From positions 1 through 64,000 of the forward strand of contig NZ_AUEZ01000048.1 in assembly GCF_000426245.1 (NCBI RefSeq): DNA of 64,000 nt. The letters are read 5' to 3'. A program made the position numbers and the translations under genes. Below are positions 58,002-64,000 of the stretch, one piece after another. The stretch is from Bradyrhizobium sp. Ai1a-2. Its GTDB lineage: Bacteria > Pseudomonadota > Alphaproteobacteria > Rhizobiales > Xanthobacteraceae. Every line of letters starts with the position of its first letter. Within the stretch, counting starts at the first letter, position 1. The notes under the pieces were generated by a model that saw only the letters and a list, made by a program, of their open reading frames with translations, did no database searches and was not told the origin of the DNA.

Positions 58002-59066
58002 ATGCCGCACGATCTGGCCGGCAGCGCTGCGCCCATGCAGCGCCAGAAACTTGAAGACGCGCTTCGCCCTGCGTGGGGAGATTTGCGGGTGTTCCTGCTT
58101 TGCGCCCGGAACCGCAGCTTCGGCCGTGCCGCCGACGTACTCGGCGTGCCGGCAACCGCAATGATGCGCAAGATCGACAAGCTCGAGGACGATCTCGGCT
58201 GCAAACTGTTTTCACGCGACGAGGCGCAACTGACGCTGACCGGCGAAGGACGGGCGCTGCTGTTCGATGTCGAGCAGATGGAGCGTCTCAGCCTCAACGT
58301 CGCCAGGCGCGCGCGGGCGCCGGCGGAGGTGAGCGGCACCGTGCGGATCGCGGTGACGGAGGGACCCGGGAACTTCTGGGTGCTGCCGCGGCTGATCACG
58401 TTCGAGCGAACCTACCGCAACATCATGGTCGAGCTGCGTTGCGTGGCCGGCTGCGCCGAAGTTCCGCGGCAGGAGGCGGACATCTCGCTCCAGGTCGAAC
58501 GACCGAGCGACCCCGACCTGATCGCAACAAAGATCGGCCGGCTGCACATCCACGCCTTCGCCTCGAAAGCCTATCGCGATGCCTATGGCCTGCCGACATC
58601 GCTCGACGAGCTGAAGCATCACCGCATCGTCAAGCAGGATGGCGTTCCGCACGGCGACGGCACCTACAAGCGTATCCTCGGCGTGGACTCGCTGGAGGGC
58701 ATCGTCGGCATCTCCACCAATTCCAGCGTGGCCGTGCTCTACGCGGTCGAACAGGGCGCCGGAATTGGCTTCCTGCCGAGTTCGGTGATTGCGCTCGGCG
58801 CGCCGCTGGTCGCCGTCGACCTCGGCGTCAATCATCAACTGGATCTATGGCTCTGCTATCACCGCCAGTACCGGGACTCGGACCGCCACCGGCTGATGCT
58901 CGAATGGTTGAAGAGCATCTTCGATCCCAAGGTCTATGCCTGCTTCCGCGACGAATTCATCCATCCCGACGAATTGACGCCGTTGATGGTGGGATCGCGC
59001 GAGCACTTTGGATTGCAGAATTACGTGGCGCCCAAGCCTTTCCCGACCGAGCCAACGACCACTTGA
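58002..59066 (+). CDS. LysR-family transcriptional regulator
   Basis: 354 aa from MPHDLAGSAAPMQRQKLEDA (an upstream in-frame ATG lacks a ribosome site). N-terminal winged helix-turn-helix about 25-90: LCARNRSFGRAADVLGVPAT, then AMMRKIDKLEDDLGCKLFSR. The effector domain follows, with VSGTVRIAVTEGPGNFWVLP and GAGIGFLPSSVIALGAP. The C-terminal extension of about 50 aa is longer than in most LysR proteins. No divergent target gene is next to it, so its regulon is unknown. Confidence 0.9.
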   Translation: MPHDLAGSAAPMQRQKLEDALRPAWGDLRVFLLCARNRSFGRAADVLGVPATAMMRKIDKLEDDLGCKLFSRDEAQLTLTGEGRALLFDVEQMERLSLNVARRARAPAEVSGTVRIAVTEGPGNFWVLPRLITFERTYRNIMVELRCVAGCAEVPRQEADISLQVERPSDPDLIATKIGRLHIHAFASKAYRDAYGLPTSLDELKHHRIVKQDGVPHGDGTYKRILGVDSLEGIVGISTNSSVAVLYAVEQGAGIGFLPSSVIALGAPLVAVDLGVNHQLDLWLCYHRQYRDSDRHRLMLEWLKSIFDPKVYACFRDEFIHPDELTPLMVGSREHFGLQNYVAPKPFPTEPTTT

Positions 59067-59572
59067 ACTCGGCGCGTACGCGCTGGCAGCCGCACCATGG
59101 CTTTCGCCGATGCCGGGTTTGCTGCCGAAATTCGTTATCGCCGCCCCGCCATGAGATCGGCGTTAACCATGCCGGCCGGGCGCCATAAGCAGGGCATGCA
59201 TTTAATTCCCAAAAAAGGCGCGAGCCAGAAAAATGCGAAAAATAGCGATCAATATCGGCTGATTTGGCCCTGCTAGGCCGCGAGCGTCAGTCGCGCGGCC
59301 TCGCACCCTTCGCTCGACGCCGCAGCATTGTTGTCCATCGGCCACAGGAGTTGCCGCGGCGCACCGATTTTCCGTGGCACTCCAGACACTTGCTAACTTG
59401 CGATTTTCGTGTTGCAATCTACGGCACAATCGGATTGGGCCGTTCGACTGTGCGTTTCGTGACCTTAAAGTCTAAGAATCGGAATTTGATCAGACTGCCG
59501 GAAGCCGGTTTGTGGCGTGGCACGCGCAAAGCGTGGCCGCGTCTTTTTTACGTCTAGACGAGGAGACAGGCG
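59067..59572. other. Long upstream region of the cold-shock gene
   Basis: 506 bp without a supported gene. The right part (59400-59572) is probably the long 5' leader of the csp gene, with the hairpin at 59517-59550 and the palindrome cgtctagacg (59550-59559) just before the ribosome site gaggag. The left part has an AT-rich patch (59205-59260, ttaattcccaaaaaagg, gaaaaatgcgaaaaatagcg) that may be promoter sequence. A 75-codon minus-strand frame here is not convincing. Confidence 0.5.
59517..59550 (+). promoter_or_regulatory. Leader hairpin followed by T6, possible csp attenuator
   Basis: ggcacgc / gcgtggcc pair with one bulged G around gcaaa, then cgcgtc and TTTTTT at 59543-59548. It looks like an intrinsic terminator lying inside the leader, 23 bp before the csp ATG. 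Long leaders with temperature-dependent structure are known in cold-shock genes; a premature terminator would be another mode. The stem is imperfect, so this is tentative. Confidence 0.45.
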
Positions 59573-59776
59573 ATGCCGAAGGGTACCGTCAAGTGGTTCA
59601 ACCCAACCAAGGGTTATGGGTTCATCAAGCCGGCCGTCGGCGACAGGGACGTTTTCGTCCACATCTCGGCGGTGGAGCGTGCGGGACTCTCCACGCTCAA
59701 TGAAAATCAAACGATCGAGTACGACCTCGTGGAGAACCGCGGCAAAGCATCCGCGGAAAACCTCAAGGTCTCCTAG
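59573..59776 (+). CDS. Cold-shock-domain protein
   Basis: 67 aa, GAGGAG upstream. MPKGTVKWFNPTKGYGFIKP contains the RNP1 motif KGYGFI, and DVFVHISAVERAGLSTLNEN contains RNP2 VFVHI; ENLKVS ends it. Binds single-stranded RNA/DNA and melts mRNA structure, acting as an RNA chaperone. Length is exactly that of CspA-type proteins. Rhizobia have several; whether this one is cold-induced cannot be told. A family-B repeat and a terminator follow. Confidence 0.95.
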   Translation: MPKGTVKWFNPTKGYGFIKPAVGDRDVFVHISAVERAGLSTLNENQTIEYDLVENRGKASAENLKVS

Positions 59777-59794
59777 ACTTCAGTCGCGATCCGC

Positions 59795-59891
59795 TGGAGC
59801 ATGATCGGGAAAAGTGGAAACCAGTTTTCCCCCGCGACAAACGCAAAACGTTTGCGCGGAGATCATGCTCAACAAAGAGATGAGATCATGA
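59795..59891. repeat. Family-B dispersed palindromic element, copy 3
   Basis: About 97 bp: ggagcatgatcgggaaaagt, ggaaaccagttttccc, a central acgcaaaacgtttgcgcg and agatcatgctc, then gagatcatgatt. Same order of parts as the copy at 62369. It lies in the 3' region of the csp transcript, before its terminator. Confidence 0.8.
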
Positions 59892-59897
59892 TTGCTA

Positions 59898-59927
59898 CCC
59901 CCGGCATCACCCCGGGGGGATTTCTTT
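59898..59927 (+). terminator. Terminator after the cold-shock gene
   Basis: Perfect 7-bp stem cccccgg / ccggggg (59898-59904 and 59912-59918) followed by gatttcttt. It is shared space with the end of purN, which converges on it from the right. Confidence 0.7.
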
Positions 59928-59945
59928 GACGGCGCGGACGTTGCA

Positions 59946-60599
59946 CTAACTTACTGCGGGCGAAATCAGCGTGCCGTCTGACGCTGCGTTGCCTGCTGTC
60001 TTGCAGACATCGCCCTCCAGCCTGAGCCGGCCTGCCGCAAGCAGCCGCAGCGCTTCCGGATAGATTTGATGCTCGATCTGGATGACGCGGGCCGCCAGCG
60101 TCTCCGGCGTATCGTCATCGGCCACGGCCACCGCGCCCTGCACCACGATCGGCCCGGCATCGGTCTCCGGGATCACGAAATGCACGGTGGCGCCTGATAT
60201 CTTGACTCCGGCCCTGAGCGCCTGGCCATGCGGATCGAGGCCGGGAAAGCACGGCAACAGCGACGGATGGATGTTGAGCATCCTGCCGTGCCAGCGCTGC
60301 ACGAATTCCGCCGTGAACAGCCGCATGAAGCCGCCGAGGCAGATCAACTCCACGTTCTTCTCATCGAGCGCGCGCTGCAGCATCACCTCGAAGCCGGCGC
60401 GGTCCTTGCCGAACGGCTTGCTCTCGATGACGATGGTCGGAATGCCGCTTGCGGTCGCCTTGGCGAGGCCCGCGGCGTCGGCGCGGTTGGAGATCACGAC
60501 GACGATCTCGGCCGGAAAGTCTGCCGCCTTCGCGGCCTCGATCAGCGCGACCATGTTCGATCCGCGCCCGGAAATCAGGATGGCGACGCGGCGCTTCAT
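59946..60599 (-). CDS. purN: Phosphoribosylglycinamide formyltransferase
   Basis: 217 aa; the ATG overlaps the purM stop (ATGA). Transfers formyl from 10-formyl-THF to GAR, third step of purine synthesis. RRVAILISGRGSNMVALIEA binds phosphate, then the catalytic trio is in MLNIHPSLLPCFPGLDPHGQ (Asn, His) and SGATVHFVIPETDAGPIV (Asp). Full family length. Second gene of the purM-purN operon. Confidence 0.95.
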   Translation of the reverse strand: MKRRVAILISGRGSNMVALIEAAKAADFPAEIVVVISNRADAAGLAKATASGIPTIVIESKPFGKDRAGFEVMLQRALDEKNVELICLGGFMRLFTAEFVQRWHGRMLNIHPSLLPCFPGLDPHGQALRAGVKISGATVHFVIPETDAGPIVVQGAVAVADDDTPETLAARVIQIEHQIYPEALRLLAAGRLRLEGDVCKTAGNAASDGTLISPAVS

Positions 60600-61669
60600 T
60601 GCGAAAGATCGAGATGGCCGTTGTAGACCACGCGATGCTCGCCGGTCGCGTGGATCACTTCGCCGAGCAATGTCACGGTCTCGCCGCTTTCGGTGAAGAC
60701 CTCCATGACCCGCTCGACGGCGTCCGCCTTCACGATCGCGATCATGCCGATGCCGCAATTGAAGGTGCGCAGCAGTTCGAGCTCGGCGATGCCGCCCTGC
60801 TCCGCCAGCCATTTGAACACCGGCAGCACCGGCAGCCGGGCGAGATCGATGCCGACACCCAGATGCTTCGGCAGCACCCGCGGAATGTTGTCGGTGAAGC
60901 CGCCGCCGGTGATGTGGGCCAGCCCCTTGATCGCCCCGGTCTCGCGGATCGCGCGCAGGCAGGATTTGACATAGAGCTTAGTGGGCGCCAGCAGCGCGCC
61001 GCCGAGCGTCATCACCGGCGAGAACGGTGCCGGCGCATCGAAGCTGACGCGCGACTGCTCGACGATCTTGCGCACCAGGGAAAATCCGTTGGAGTGGATG
61101 CCGGAGGAAGCAAGCCCGATCACGGCATCACCGATGGCGATATCCGGCCGCGGCAACAGCGTGCCGCGCTCGGCTGCCCCGACCGCAAATCCGGCGAGAT
61201 CGTAATCGCCGTCCTTGTAAAGACCCGGCATCTCGGCGGTCTCGCCGCCGATCAGCGCGCAGCCGGATTCGCGGCAGCCCTCGGCGACCCCTGCGACGAT
61301 CGCAGCCGCCGCCTCCGGATCGAGCTTGCCGCAGGCGAAATAGTCCAGGAAGAACAGCGGTTCCGCACCCTGCACGACGAGGTCGTTGACCGACATCGCC
61401 ACCAGGTCGATGCCGATCCCGTCATGCAGCCCGGTCTCGATCGCGATCTTGACCTTAGTGCCGACGCCGTCGGTGGCGGCCACCAGCACCGGGTCATTGA
61501 AGCCGGCCGCCTTCAGGTCGAACAGGCCGCCGAAGCCGCCGATCTCGGCGTCCGCGCCGGCGCGCGCGGTGGCGCGGACCATCGGCTTGATCAGATCGAC
61601 CAGCCGGTTGCCGGCATCGATATCGACGCCGGAATCCGCGTAAGTGAGGCCGTTCTTGCGCTCGGTCAT
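60596..61669 (-). CDS. purM: Phosphoribosylformylglycinamidine cyclo-ligase
   Basis: 357 aa, AIR synthetase: closes the imidazole ring using ATP, fifth step of purine synthesis. Start MTERKNGLTYADSGVDIDAG, the conserved AATDGVGTKVKIAI (ATP/metal), FFLDYFACGKLDPE, CALIGGETAEMPGLY, ASSGIHSNGFSLVR and HITGGGFTDNIPRVLP. Its TGA overlaps the purN ATG by four bases, so the two are coupled. Divergent from pgsA. Dimeric and cytoplasmic. Confidence 0.97.
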   Translation of the reverse strand: MTERKNGLTYADSGVDIDAGNRLVDLIKPMVRATARAGADAEIGGFGGLFDLKAAGFNDPVLVAATDGVGTKVKIAIETGLHDGIGIDLVAMSVNDLVVQGAEPLFFLDYFACGKLDPEAAAAIVAGVAEGCRESGCALIGGETAEMPGLYKDGDYDLAGFAVGAAERGTLLPRPDIAIGDAVIGLASSGIHSNGFSLVRKIVEQSRVSFDAPAPFSPVMTLGGALLAPTKLYVKSCLRAIRETGAIKGLAHITGGGFTDNIPRVLPKHLGVGIDLARLPVLPVFKWLAEQGGIAELELLRTFNCGIGMIAIVKADAVERVMEVFTESGETVTLLGEVIHATGEHRVVYNGHLDLSQ

Positions 61670-61828
61670 GGAAAATTCCAGTTGAAGACGGCTGGTTACG
61701 AGGAATTCCGCCCCCGCGCAATGGCTCGCAAGGCGGCTGGCGGTATACTATGTAGATAACGACCGGGTCGGCCCCCAAAAGGGCCGAATCTTCCGAGAAT
61801 TCAAGCCGGTAGCCGGGAAGCGACCGAG

Positions 61829-62371
61829 TTGAGCATACCCAATATCATCACCCTGGGCCGCATCATCCTGGTGCCGGTCATCGTCTGGGCGATCGTCTCC
61901 AGCCAGATGGAAATCGCCTTTGCCATCTTCGTGATTGCCGGCGTCAGCGACGCCGTCGACGGCTTCCTCGCCAAGCGCTTCAACATGACGAGCGAGCTCG
62001 GCGCCCTGCTCGATCCGCTGGCCGACAAGGCGCTGCTGGTGTCGATCTATGTGGCGCTCGGGATCTGGGGCGCGGTACCGCGGTGGCTCGTCATCCTCGT
62101 GGTGTCGCGCGACATCATGATCGTGGCGGCGGTGATCGTGTCCTGGCTGTTCGACAAGCCGGTCGAGATAAAACCGCTGATGGTCTCGAAACTTAACACG
62201 GGGGCTCAGGTCGCGTTCGCGGCCCTGGTGCTGGCCTCGCTCGGTTTCGGTTTCGAGCCAAGGCCTTATGACCTGATCCTGATGGGATTTGTCACCATCT
62301 TTACTTTGGTTTCGGTCTCCCTCTATCTCGTCGAGTGGGTGCGGCACATGAGCACGATCGAAGCGCGCTAG
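61829..62371 (+). CDS. pgsA: CDP-diacylglycerol-glycerol-3-phosphate 3-phosphatidyltransferase type
   Basis: 180 aa, TTG start (LSIPNIITLGRIILVPVIVW) with GGAAG upstream. Inner-membrane enzyme with about four to five helices. The CDP-alcohol signature is complete: SDAVDGFLAKRFNMTSELGA then LLDPLADKALL, matching DGxxAR(x)8GxxxDxxxD with Lys for Arg. It makes phosphatidylglycerol phosphate. Its TAG stop is formed at the edge of a family-B repeat. Upstream of hdaA. Confidence 0.9.
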   Translation: MSIPNIITLGRIILVPVIVWAIVSSQMEIAFAIFVIAGVSDAVDGFLAKRFNMTSELGALLDPLADKALLVSIYVALGIWGAVPRWLVILVVSRDIMIVAAVIVSWLFDKPVEIKPLMVSKLNTGAQVAFAALVLASLGFGFEPRPYDLILMGFVTIFTLVSVSLYLVEWVRHMSTIEAR

Positions 62372-62471
62372 AGCATGATCCGGAAAAGTGGAAACCGGTT
62401 TTCCGAAAAGATCATGCTCAAACAAACAGATGAGATCATGATCCGATTCCATCTAATCGGATCATGATCTA
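62369..62471. repeat. Family-B dispersed palindromic element, copy 4 (most complete)
   Basis: 103 bp between TAGAGC and the right end gatcta. Two palindromes: the left hairpin gagcatgatccggaaaag ... ttttccgaaaagatcatgctc, and a right hairpin with a 15-bp perfect stem gatcatgatccgatt / aatcggatcatgatc. The left TAG (62369-62371) is the pgsA stop codon. Confidence 0.88.
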
Positions 62472-62499
62472 AGGGCGTTTGCGTCCCGGAGAGTTTTGC

Positions 62500-63177
62500 G
62501 TGGCAGGTAGCGTTCATCCCCGTCAGCTTGCGTTGGCGCTGCCGCATGCGGAGAGCCTGACCCGCGACGACTTCCTGGAGGGAACGGCGAATGAGGCCGG
62601 CCTCGCTCTGATCGAGAGCTGGCCGGACTGGCCGAACCGCATCATGCTGCTGGTCGGCCCCGAAGGATCGGGCAAAAGCCACCTCGCGGCGATCTGGGCC
62701 GAGCGCGCCGGCGCGCGCTCGACATCGGCGCACGCGCTATCGGCGGAGAGCGTGCCGGCGGATCTCGCAACCGGCGCACTCGTTGTCGAAGACTTGAACC
62801 CGCACGGCTTTGACGAGCGCGCGATGTTTCATCTGCTCAATCTGGCCCGCCAGGATGAAGCCTTCGTGCTGATGACCGCTCGCATTCCGCCGTCCGCGTT
62901 CGAGATCGAATTGCGCGACCTCCGGTCACGGCTGCGTGCGGTGCCGACCGTGTCATTGTTGCCGCCCGACGATCTGCTGTTTCGCGGGCTGATCGTAAAA
63001 TACTGCACTGACCGCCAGATGGCCGTGGACGAATCATTGGTGAGTTATCTCGCCAGCCGGATCGAGCGCTCCTATGCCGCCGCCCGTCGGGCGGTGGAGC
63101 TGCTGGACACCGAGGCGCTGCGGCTCGGCCGGCCGGTGACACGGGCGCTGGCCGCGGAACTGTGGCGCAACGCCTGA
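62500..63177 (+). CDS. hdaA: HdaA, DnaA-homologous replication regulator
   Basis: 225 aa from a GTG with GGAGAG upstream (VAGSVHPRQLALALPHAESL); the frame is open seven codons earlier. AAA+ ATPase related to DnaA without its DNA-binding domain. Walker A VGPEGSGKSHLAAIW, Walker B ALVVEDLNPHG, sensor LMTARIPPSAF, and DLRSRLRAVPTVSLLPPDDL (box VII-like). The N-terminal QLALALP is the clamp-binding motif (QxxLxLP) used for regulatory inactivation of DnaA together with DnaN. Adjacent to ppk as in other alphaproteobacteria. Confidence 0.9.
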   Translation: MAGSVHPRQLALALPHAESLTRDDFLEGTANEAGLALIESWPDWPNRIMLLVGPEGSGKSHLAAIWAERAGARSTSAHALSAESVPADLATGALVVEDLNPHGFDERAMFHLLNLARQDEAFVLMTARIPPSAFEIELRDLRSRLRAVPTVSLLPPDDLLFRGLIVKYCTDRQMAVDESLVSYLASRIERSYAAARRAVELLDTEALRLGRPVTRALAAELWRNA

Positions 63178-63303
63178 CCCGGTGACTTGACGGCGCCAGT
63201 TCGGAGAACGTCAATGTCATCGAAACGTCATCCGCTTATCACAAGGTTTGCGTTGCCTTTGCTTAAGTGGCTCTGAGCTGAACTCGAATGGATCGAGAAC
63301 TTC

Positions 63304-64000
63304 ATGGAATCGGCACAACCTATTGAAGTACAAGACAAAGAGCAGGTTGGCGAAGGTCTGCCGGCGATCGCGACAAGCCCCGAACGTTTCATCAACCGCG
63401 AGCTGTCCTGGTTGCATTTCAATCGCCGCGTGCTGGAAGAGGCCGTCAATCGCGGCCATCCCGCGCTCGAGCGGGTGAGATTCCTGTCGATATCGGCCAA
63501 CAACCTCGACGAGTTCTTCATGGTCCGCGTCGCCGGTATCAAGGCGCAGGTCCGTGAGGGCATCCCGGAGCGCAGCCCTGACGGGCTGACCCCATCCGAG
63601 CAGCTTGTCCTGATCAACCAGAACGTTTCCAAACTCGCCTCCGACCAGCAGGCGATCTGGAGCGACCTGCGCACGATGCTCTCGGAAGTTGGAATCGACC
63701 TGGTCGATGGGCGGGACGTCACCAAGGTGGAGCGGGCCTGGATCGAGGATCATTTCCTCCACAGCATCTTCCCGCTGCTGACGCCACTCGCGATTGATCC
63801 GGCGCATCCCTTCCCGTTCATTCCCAACCTCGGCTTCACGGTAGCGCTGCAATTGTCCCGGATCTCCGATGGCAAGGCGATGAACGCGCTGATCCGCATG
63901 CCCGGCAAGATCGACCGCTTCATCCGCATCCCCAGTGAAGGCCGGCTGCGCCTGATCACGCTGGAGCAGGCCACCGGCCTCTTCATCGGACGCCTGTTCC
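63304..64000 (+). CDS. ppk: Polyphosphate kinase, N-terminal part (runs off the window)
   Basis: The first 232 codons of a gene of about 720-730. MESAQPIEVQDKEQ, then the PPK1 N-terminal domain: SPERFINRELSWLHFNRRVL, RVRFLSISANNLDEFFMVRV, AGIKAQVREGIPERSPDGL. It makes inorganic polyphosphate from ATP at the membrane. Domain 2 begins near ...HPFPFIPNLGFTVALQL. The catalytic His lies beyond the window. The ATG has only a weak site. ppx is expected downstream, as in relatives. Confidence 0.92.
   Translation, partial: MESAQPIEVQDKEQVGEGLPAIATSPERFINRELSWLHFNRRVLEEAVNRGHPALERVRFLSISANNLDEFFMVRVAGIKAQVREGIPERSPDGLTPSEQLVLINQNVSKLASDQQAIWSDLRTMLSEVGIDLVDGRDVTKVERAWIEDHFLHSIFPLLTPLAIDPAHPFPFIPNLGFTVALQLSRISDGKAMNALIRMPGKIDRFIRIPSEGRLRLITLEQATGLFIGRLF

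Noticed and set aside
59202..59429. 75-codon minus-strand frame upstream of csp
   Set aside because: Poor codon use, no ribosome site and no similarity recognised; probably leader or promoter DNA of the csp gene.

Overview
The window looks like chromosomal DNA of a Bradyrhizobium-type alphaproteobacterium (Bradyrhizobiaceae, Hyphomicrobiales). This rests on high G+C with strong third-position bias, a eukaryotic-type glutamine synthetase II gene divergent from a gstI-like small gene and preceded by a -24/-12 promoter, many short secreted or DUF-type proteins of the kind common in this group, an alphaproteobacterial purNM / pgsA / hdaA / ppk block, and several families of dispersed palindromic intergenic repeats. 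No rRNA, tRNA, CRISPR array or intact mobile element was seen. The only transposon trace is the last 23 codons of an IS5-type transposase at the left edge.

Layout. 1-9.4 kb: transposase tail, SerA-type dehydrogenase, small secreted proteins, a PepSY-type membrane reductase beside the wreck of a TonB siderophore receptor, and two envelope enzymes (RlpA-like and an L,D-transpeptidase lipoprotein). 9.6-15.9 kb: secreted or membrane hypotheticals, an FMN reductase, a methyl-accepting chemotaxis protein, a PsiF-repeat protein and an AraC regulator. 16.2-19 kb: a tight four-gene cassette (DUF2336, PilZ, 63-aa protein, HD-GYP) that reads as a cyclic-di-GMP signalling unit. 19-23.8 kb: ABC-F ATPase, a broken small gene, a monohaem cytochrome, a Sel1-repeat protein, and an unexported ModA-like binding protein paired with a duplicated-domain GrlR-like protein. 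24-25.8 kb: the glnII/gstI nitrogen module. 25.9-35.5 kb: mixed metabolic and hypothetical genes, including a second GrlR-like paralogue of exactly the same length. 35.5-43.8 kb: PNPOx-like gene with a divergent, frameshifted MocR/PdxR regulator, small secreted proteins, CreA, a large two-part L,D-transpeptidase, a glutathione peroxidase broken by a 16-bp tandem duplication, and a polysaccharide deacetylase. 43.9-64 kb: DoxX, malic enzyme-phosphotransacetylase fusion, a large anchored periplasmic protein, aspS, selO, an exported nucleoside deaminase, a chromate transporter, rnd, a LysR regulator, a cold-shock gene, purN-purM, pgsA, hdaA and the start of ppk.

The most notable points are: (i) two families of about 50-105 bp palindromic repeats ending in TAGAGC...GCTCTA, whose ends supply the TAG stop codon of the adjacent gene at six junctions, including both convergent genes around one copy; (ii) five broken genes with readable causes (TonB receptor, MocR regulator, glutathione peroxidase, MIRKL-type small gene, transposase tail); (iii) the DUF2336-PilZ-63aa-HD-GYP cassette; (iv) a hairpin plus T-run in the leader of the cold-shock gene. 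No convincing wholly new defence or mobile system was found. Starts were chosen from visible Shine-Dalgarno sequences and family N-termini, and family names come from recognition of motifs, not from database searches.
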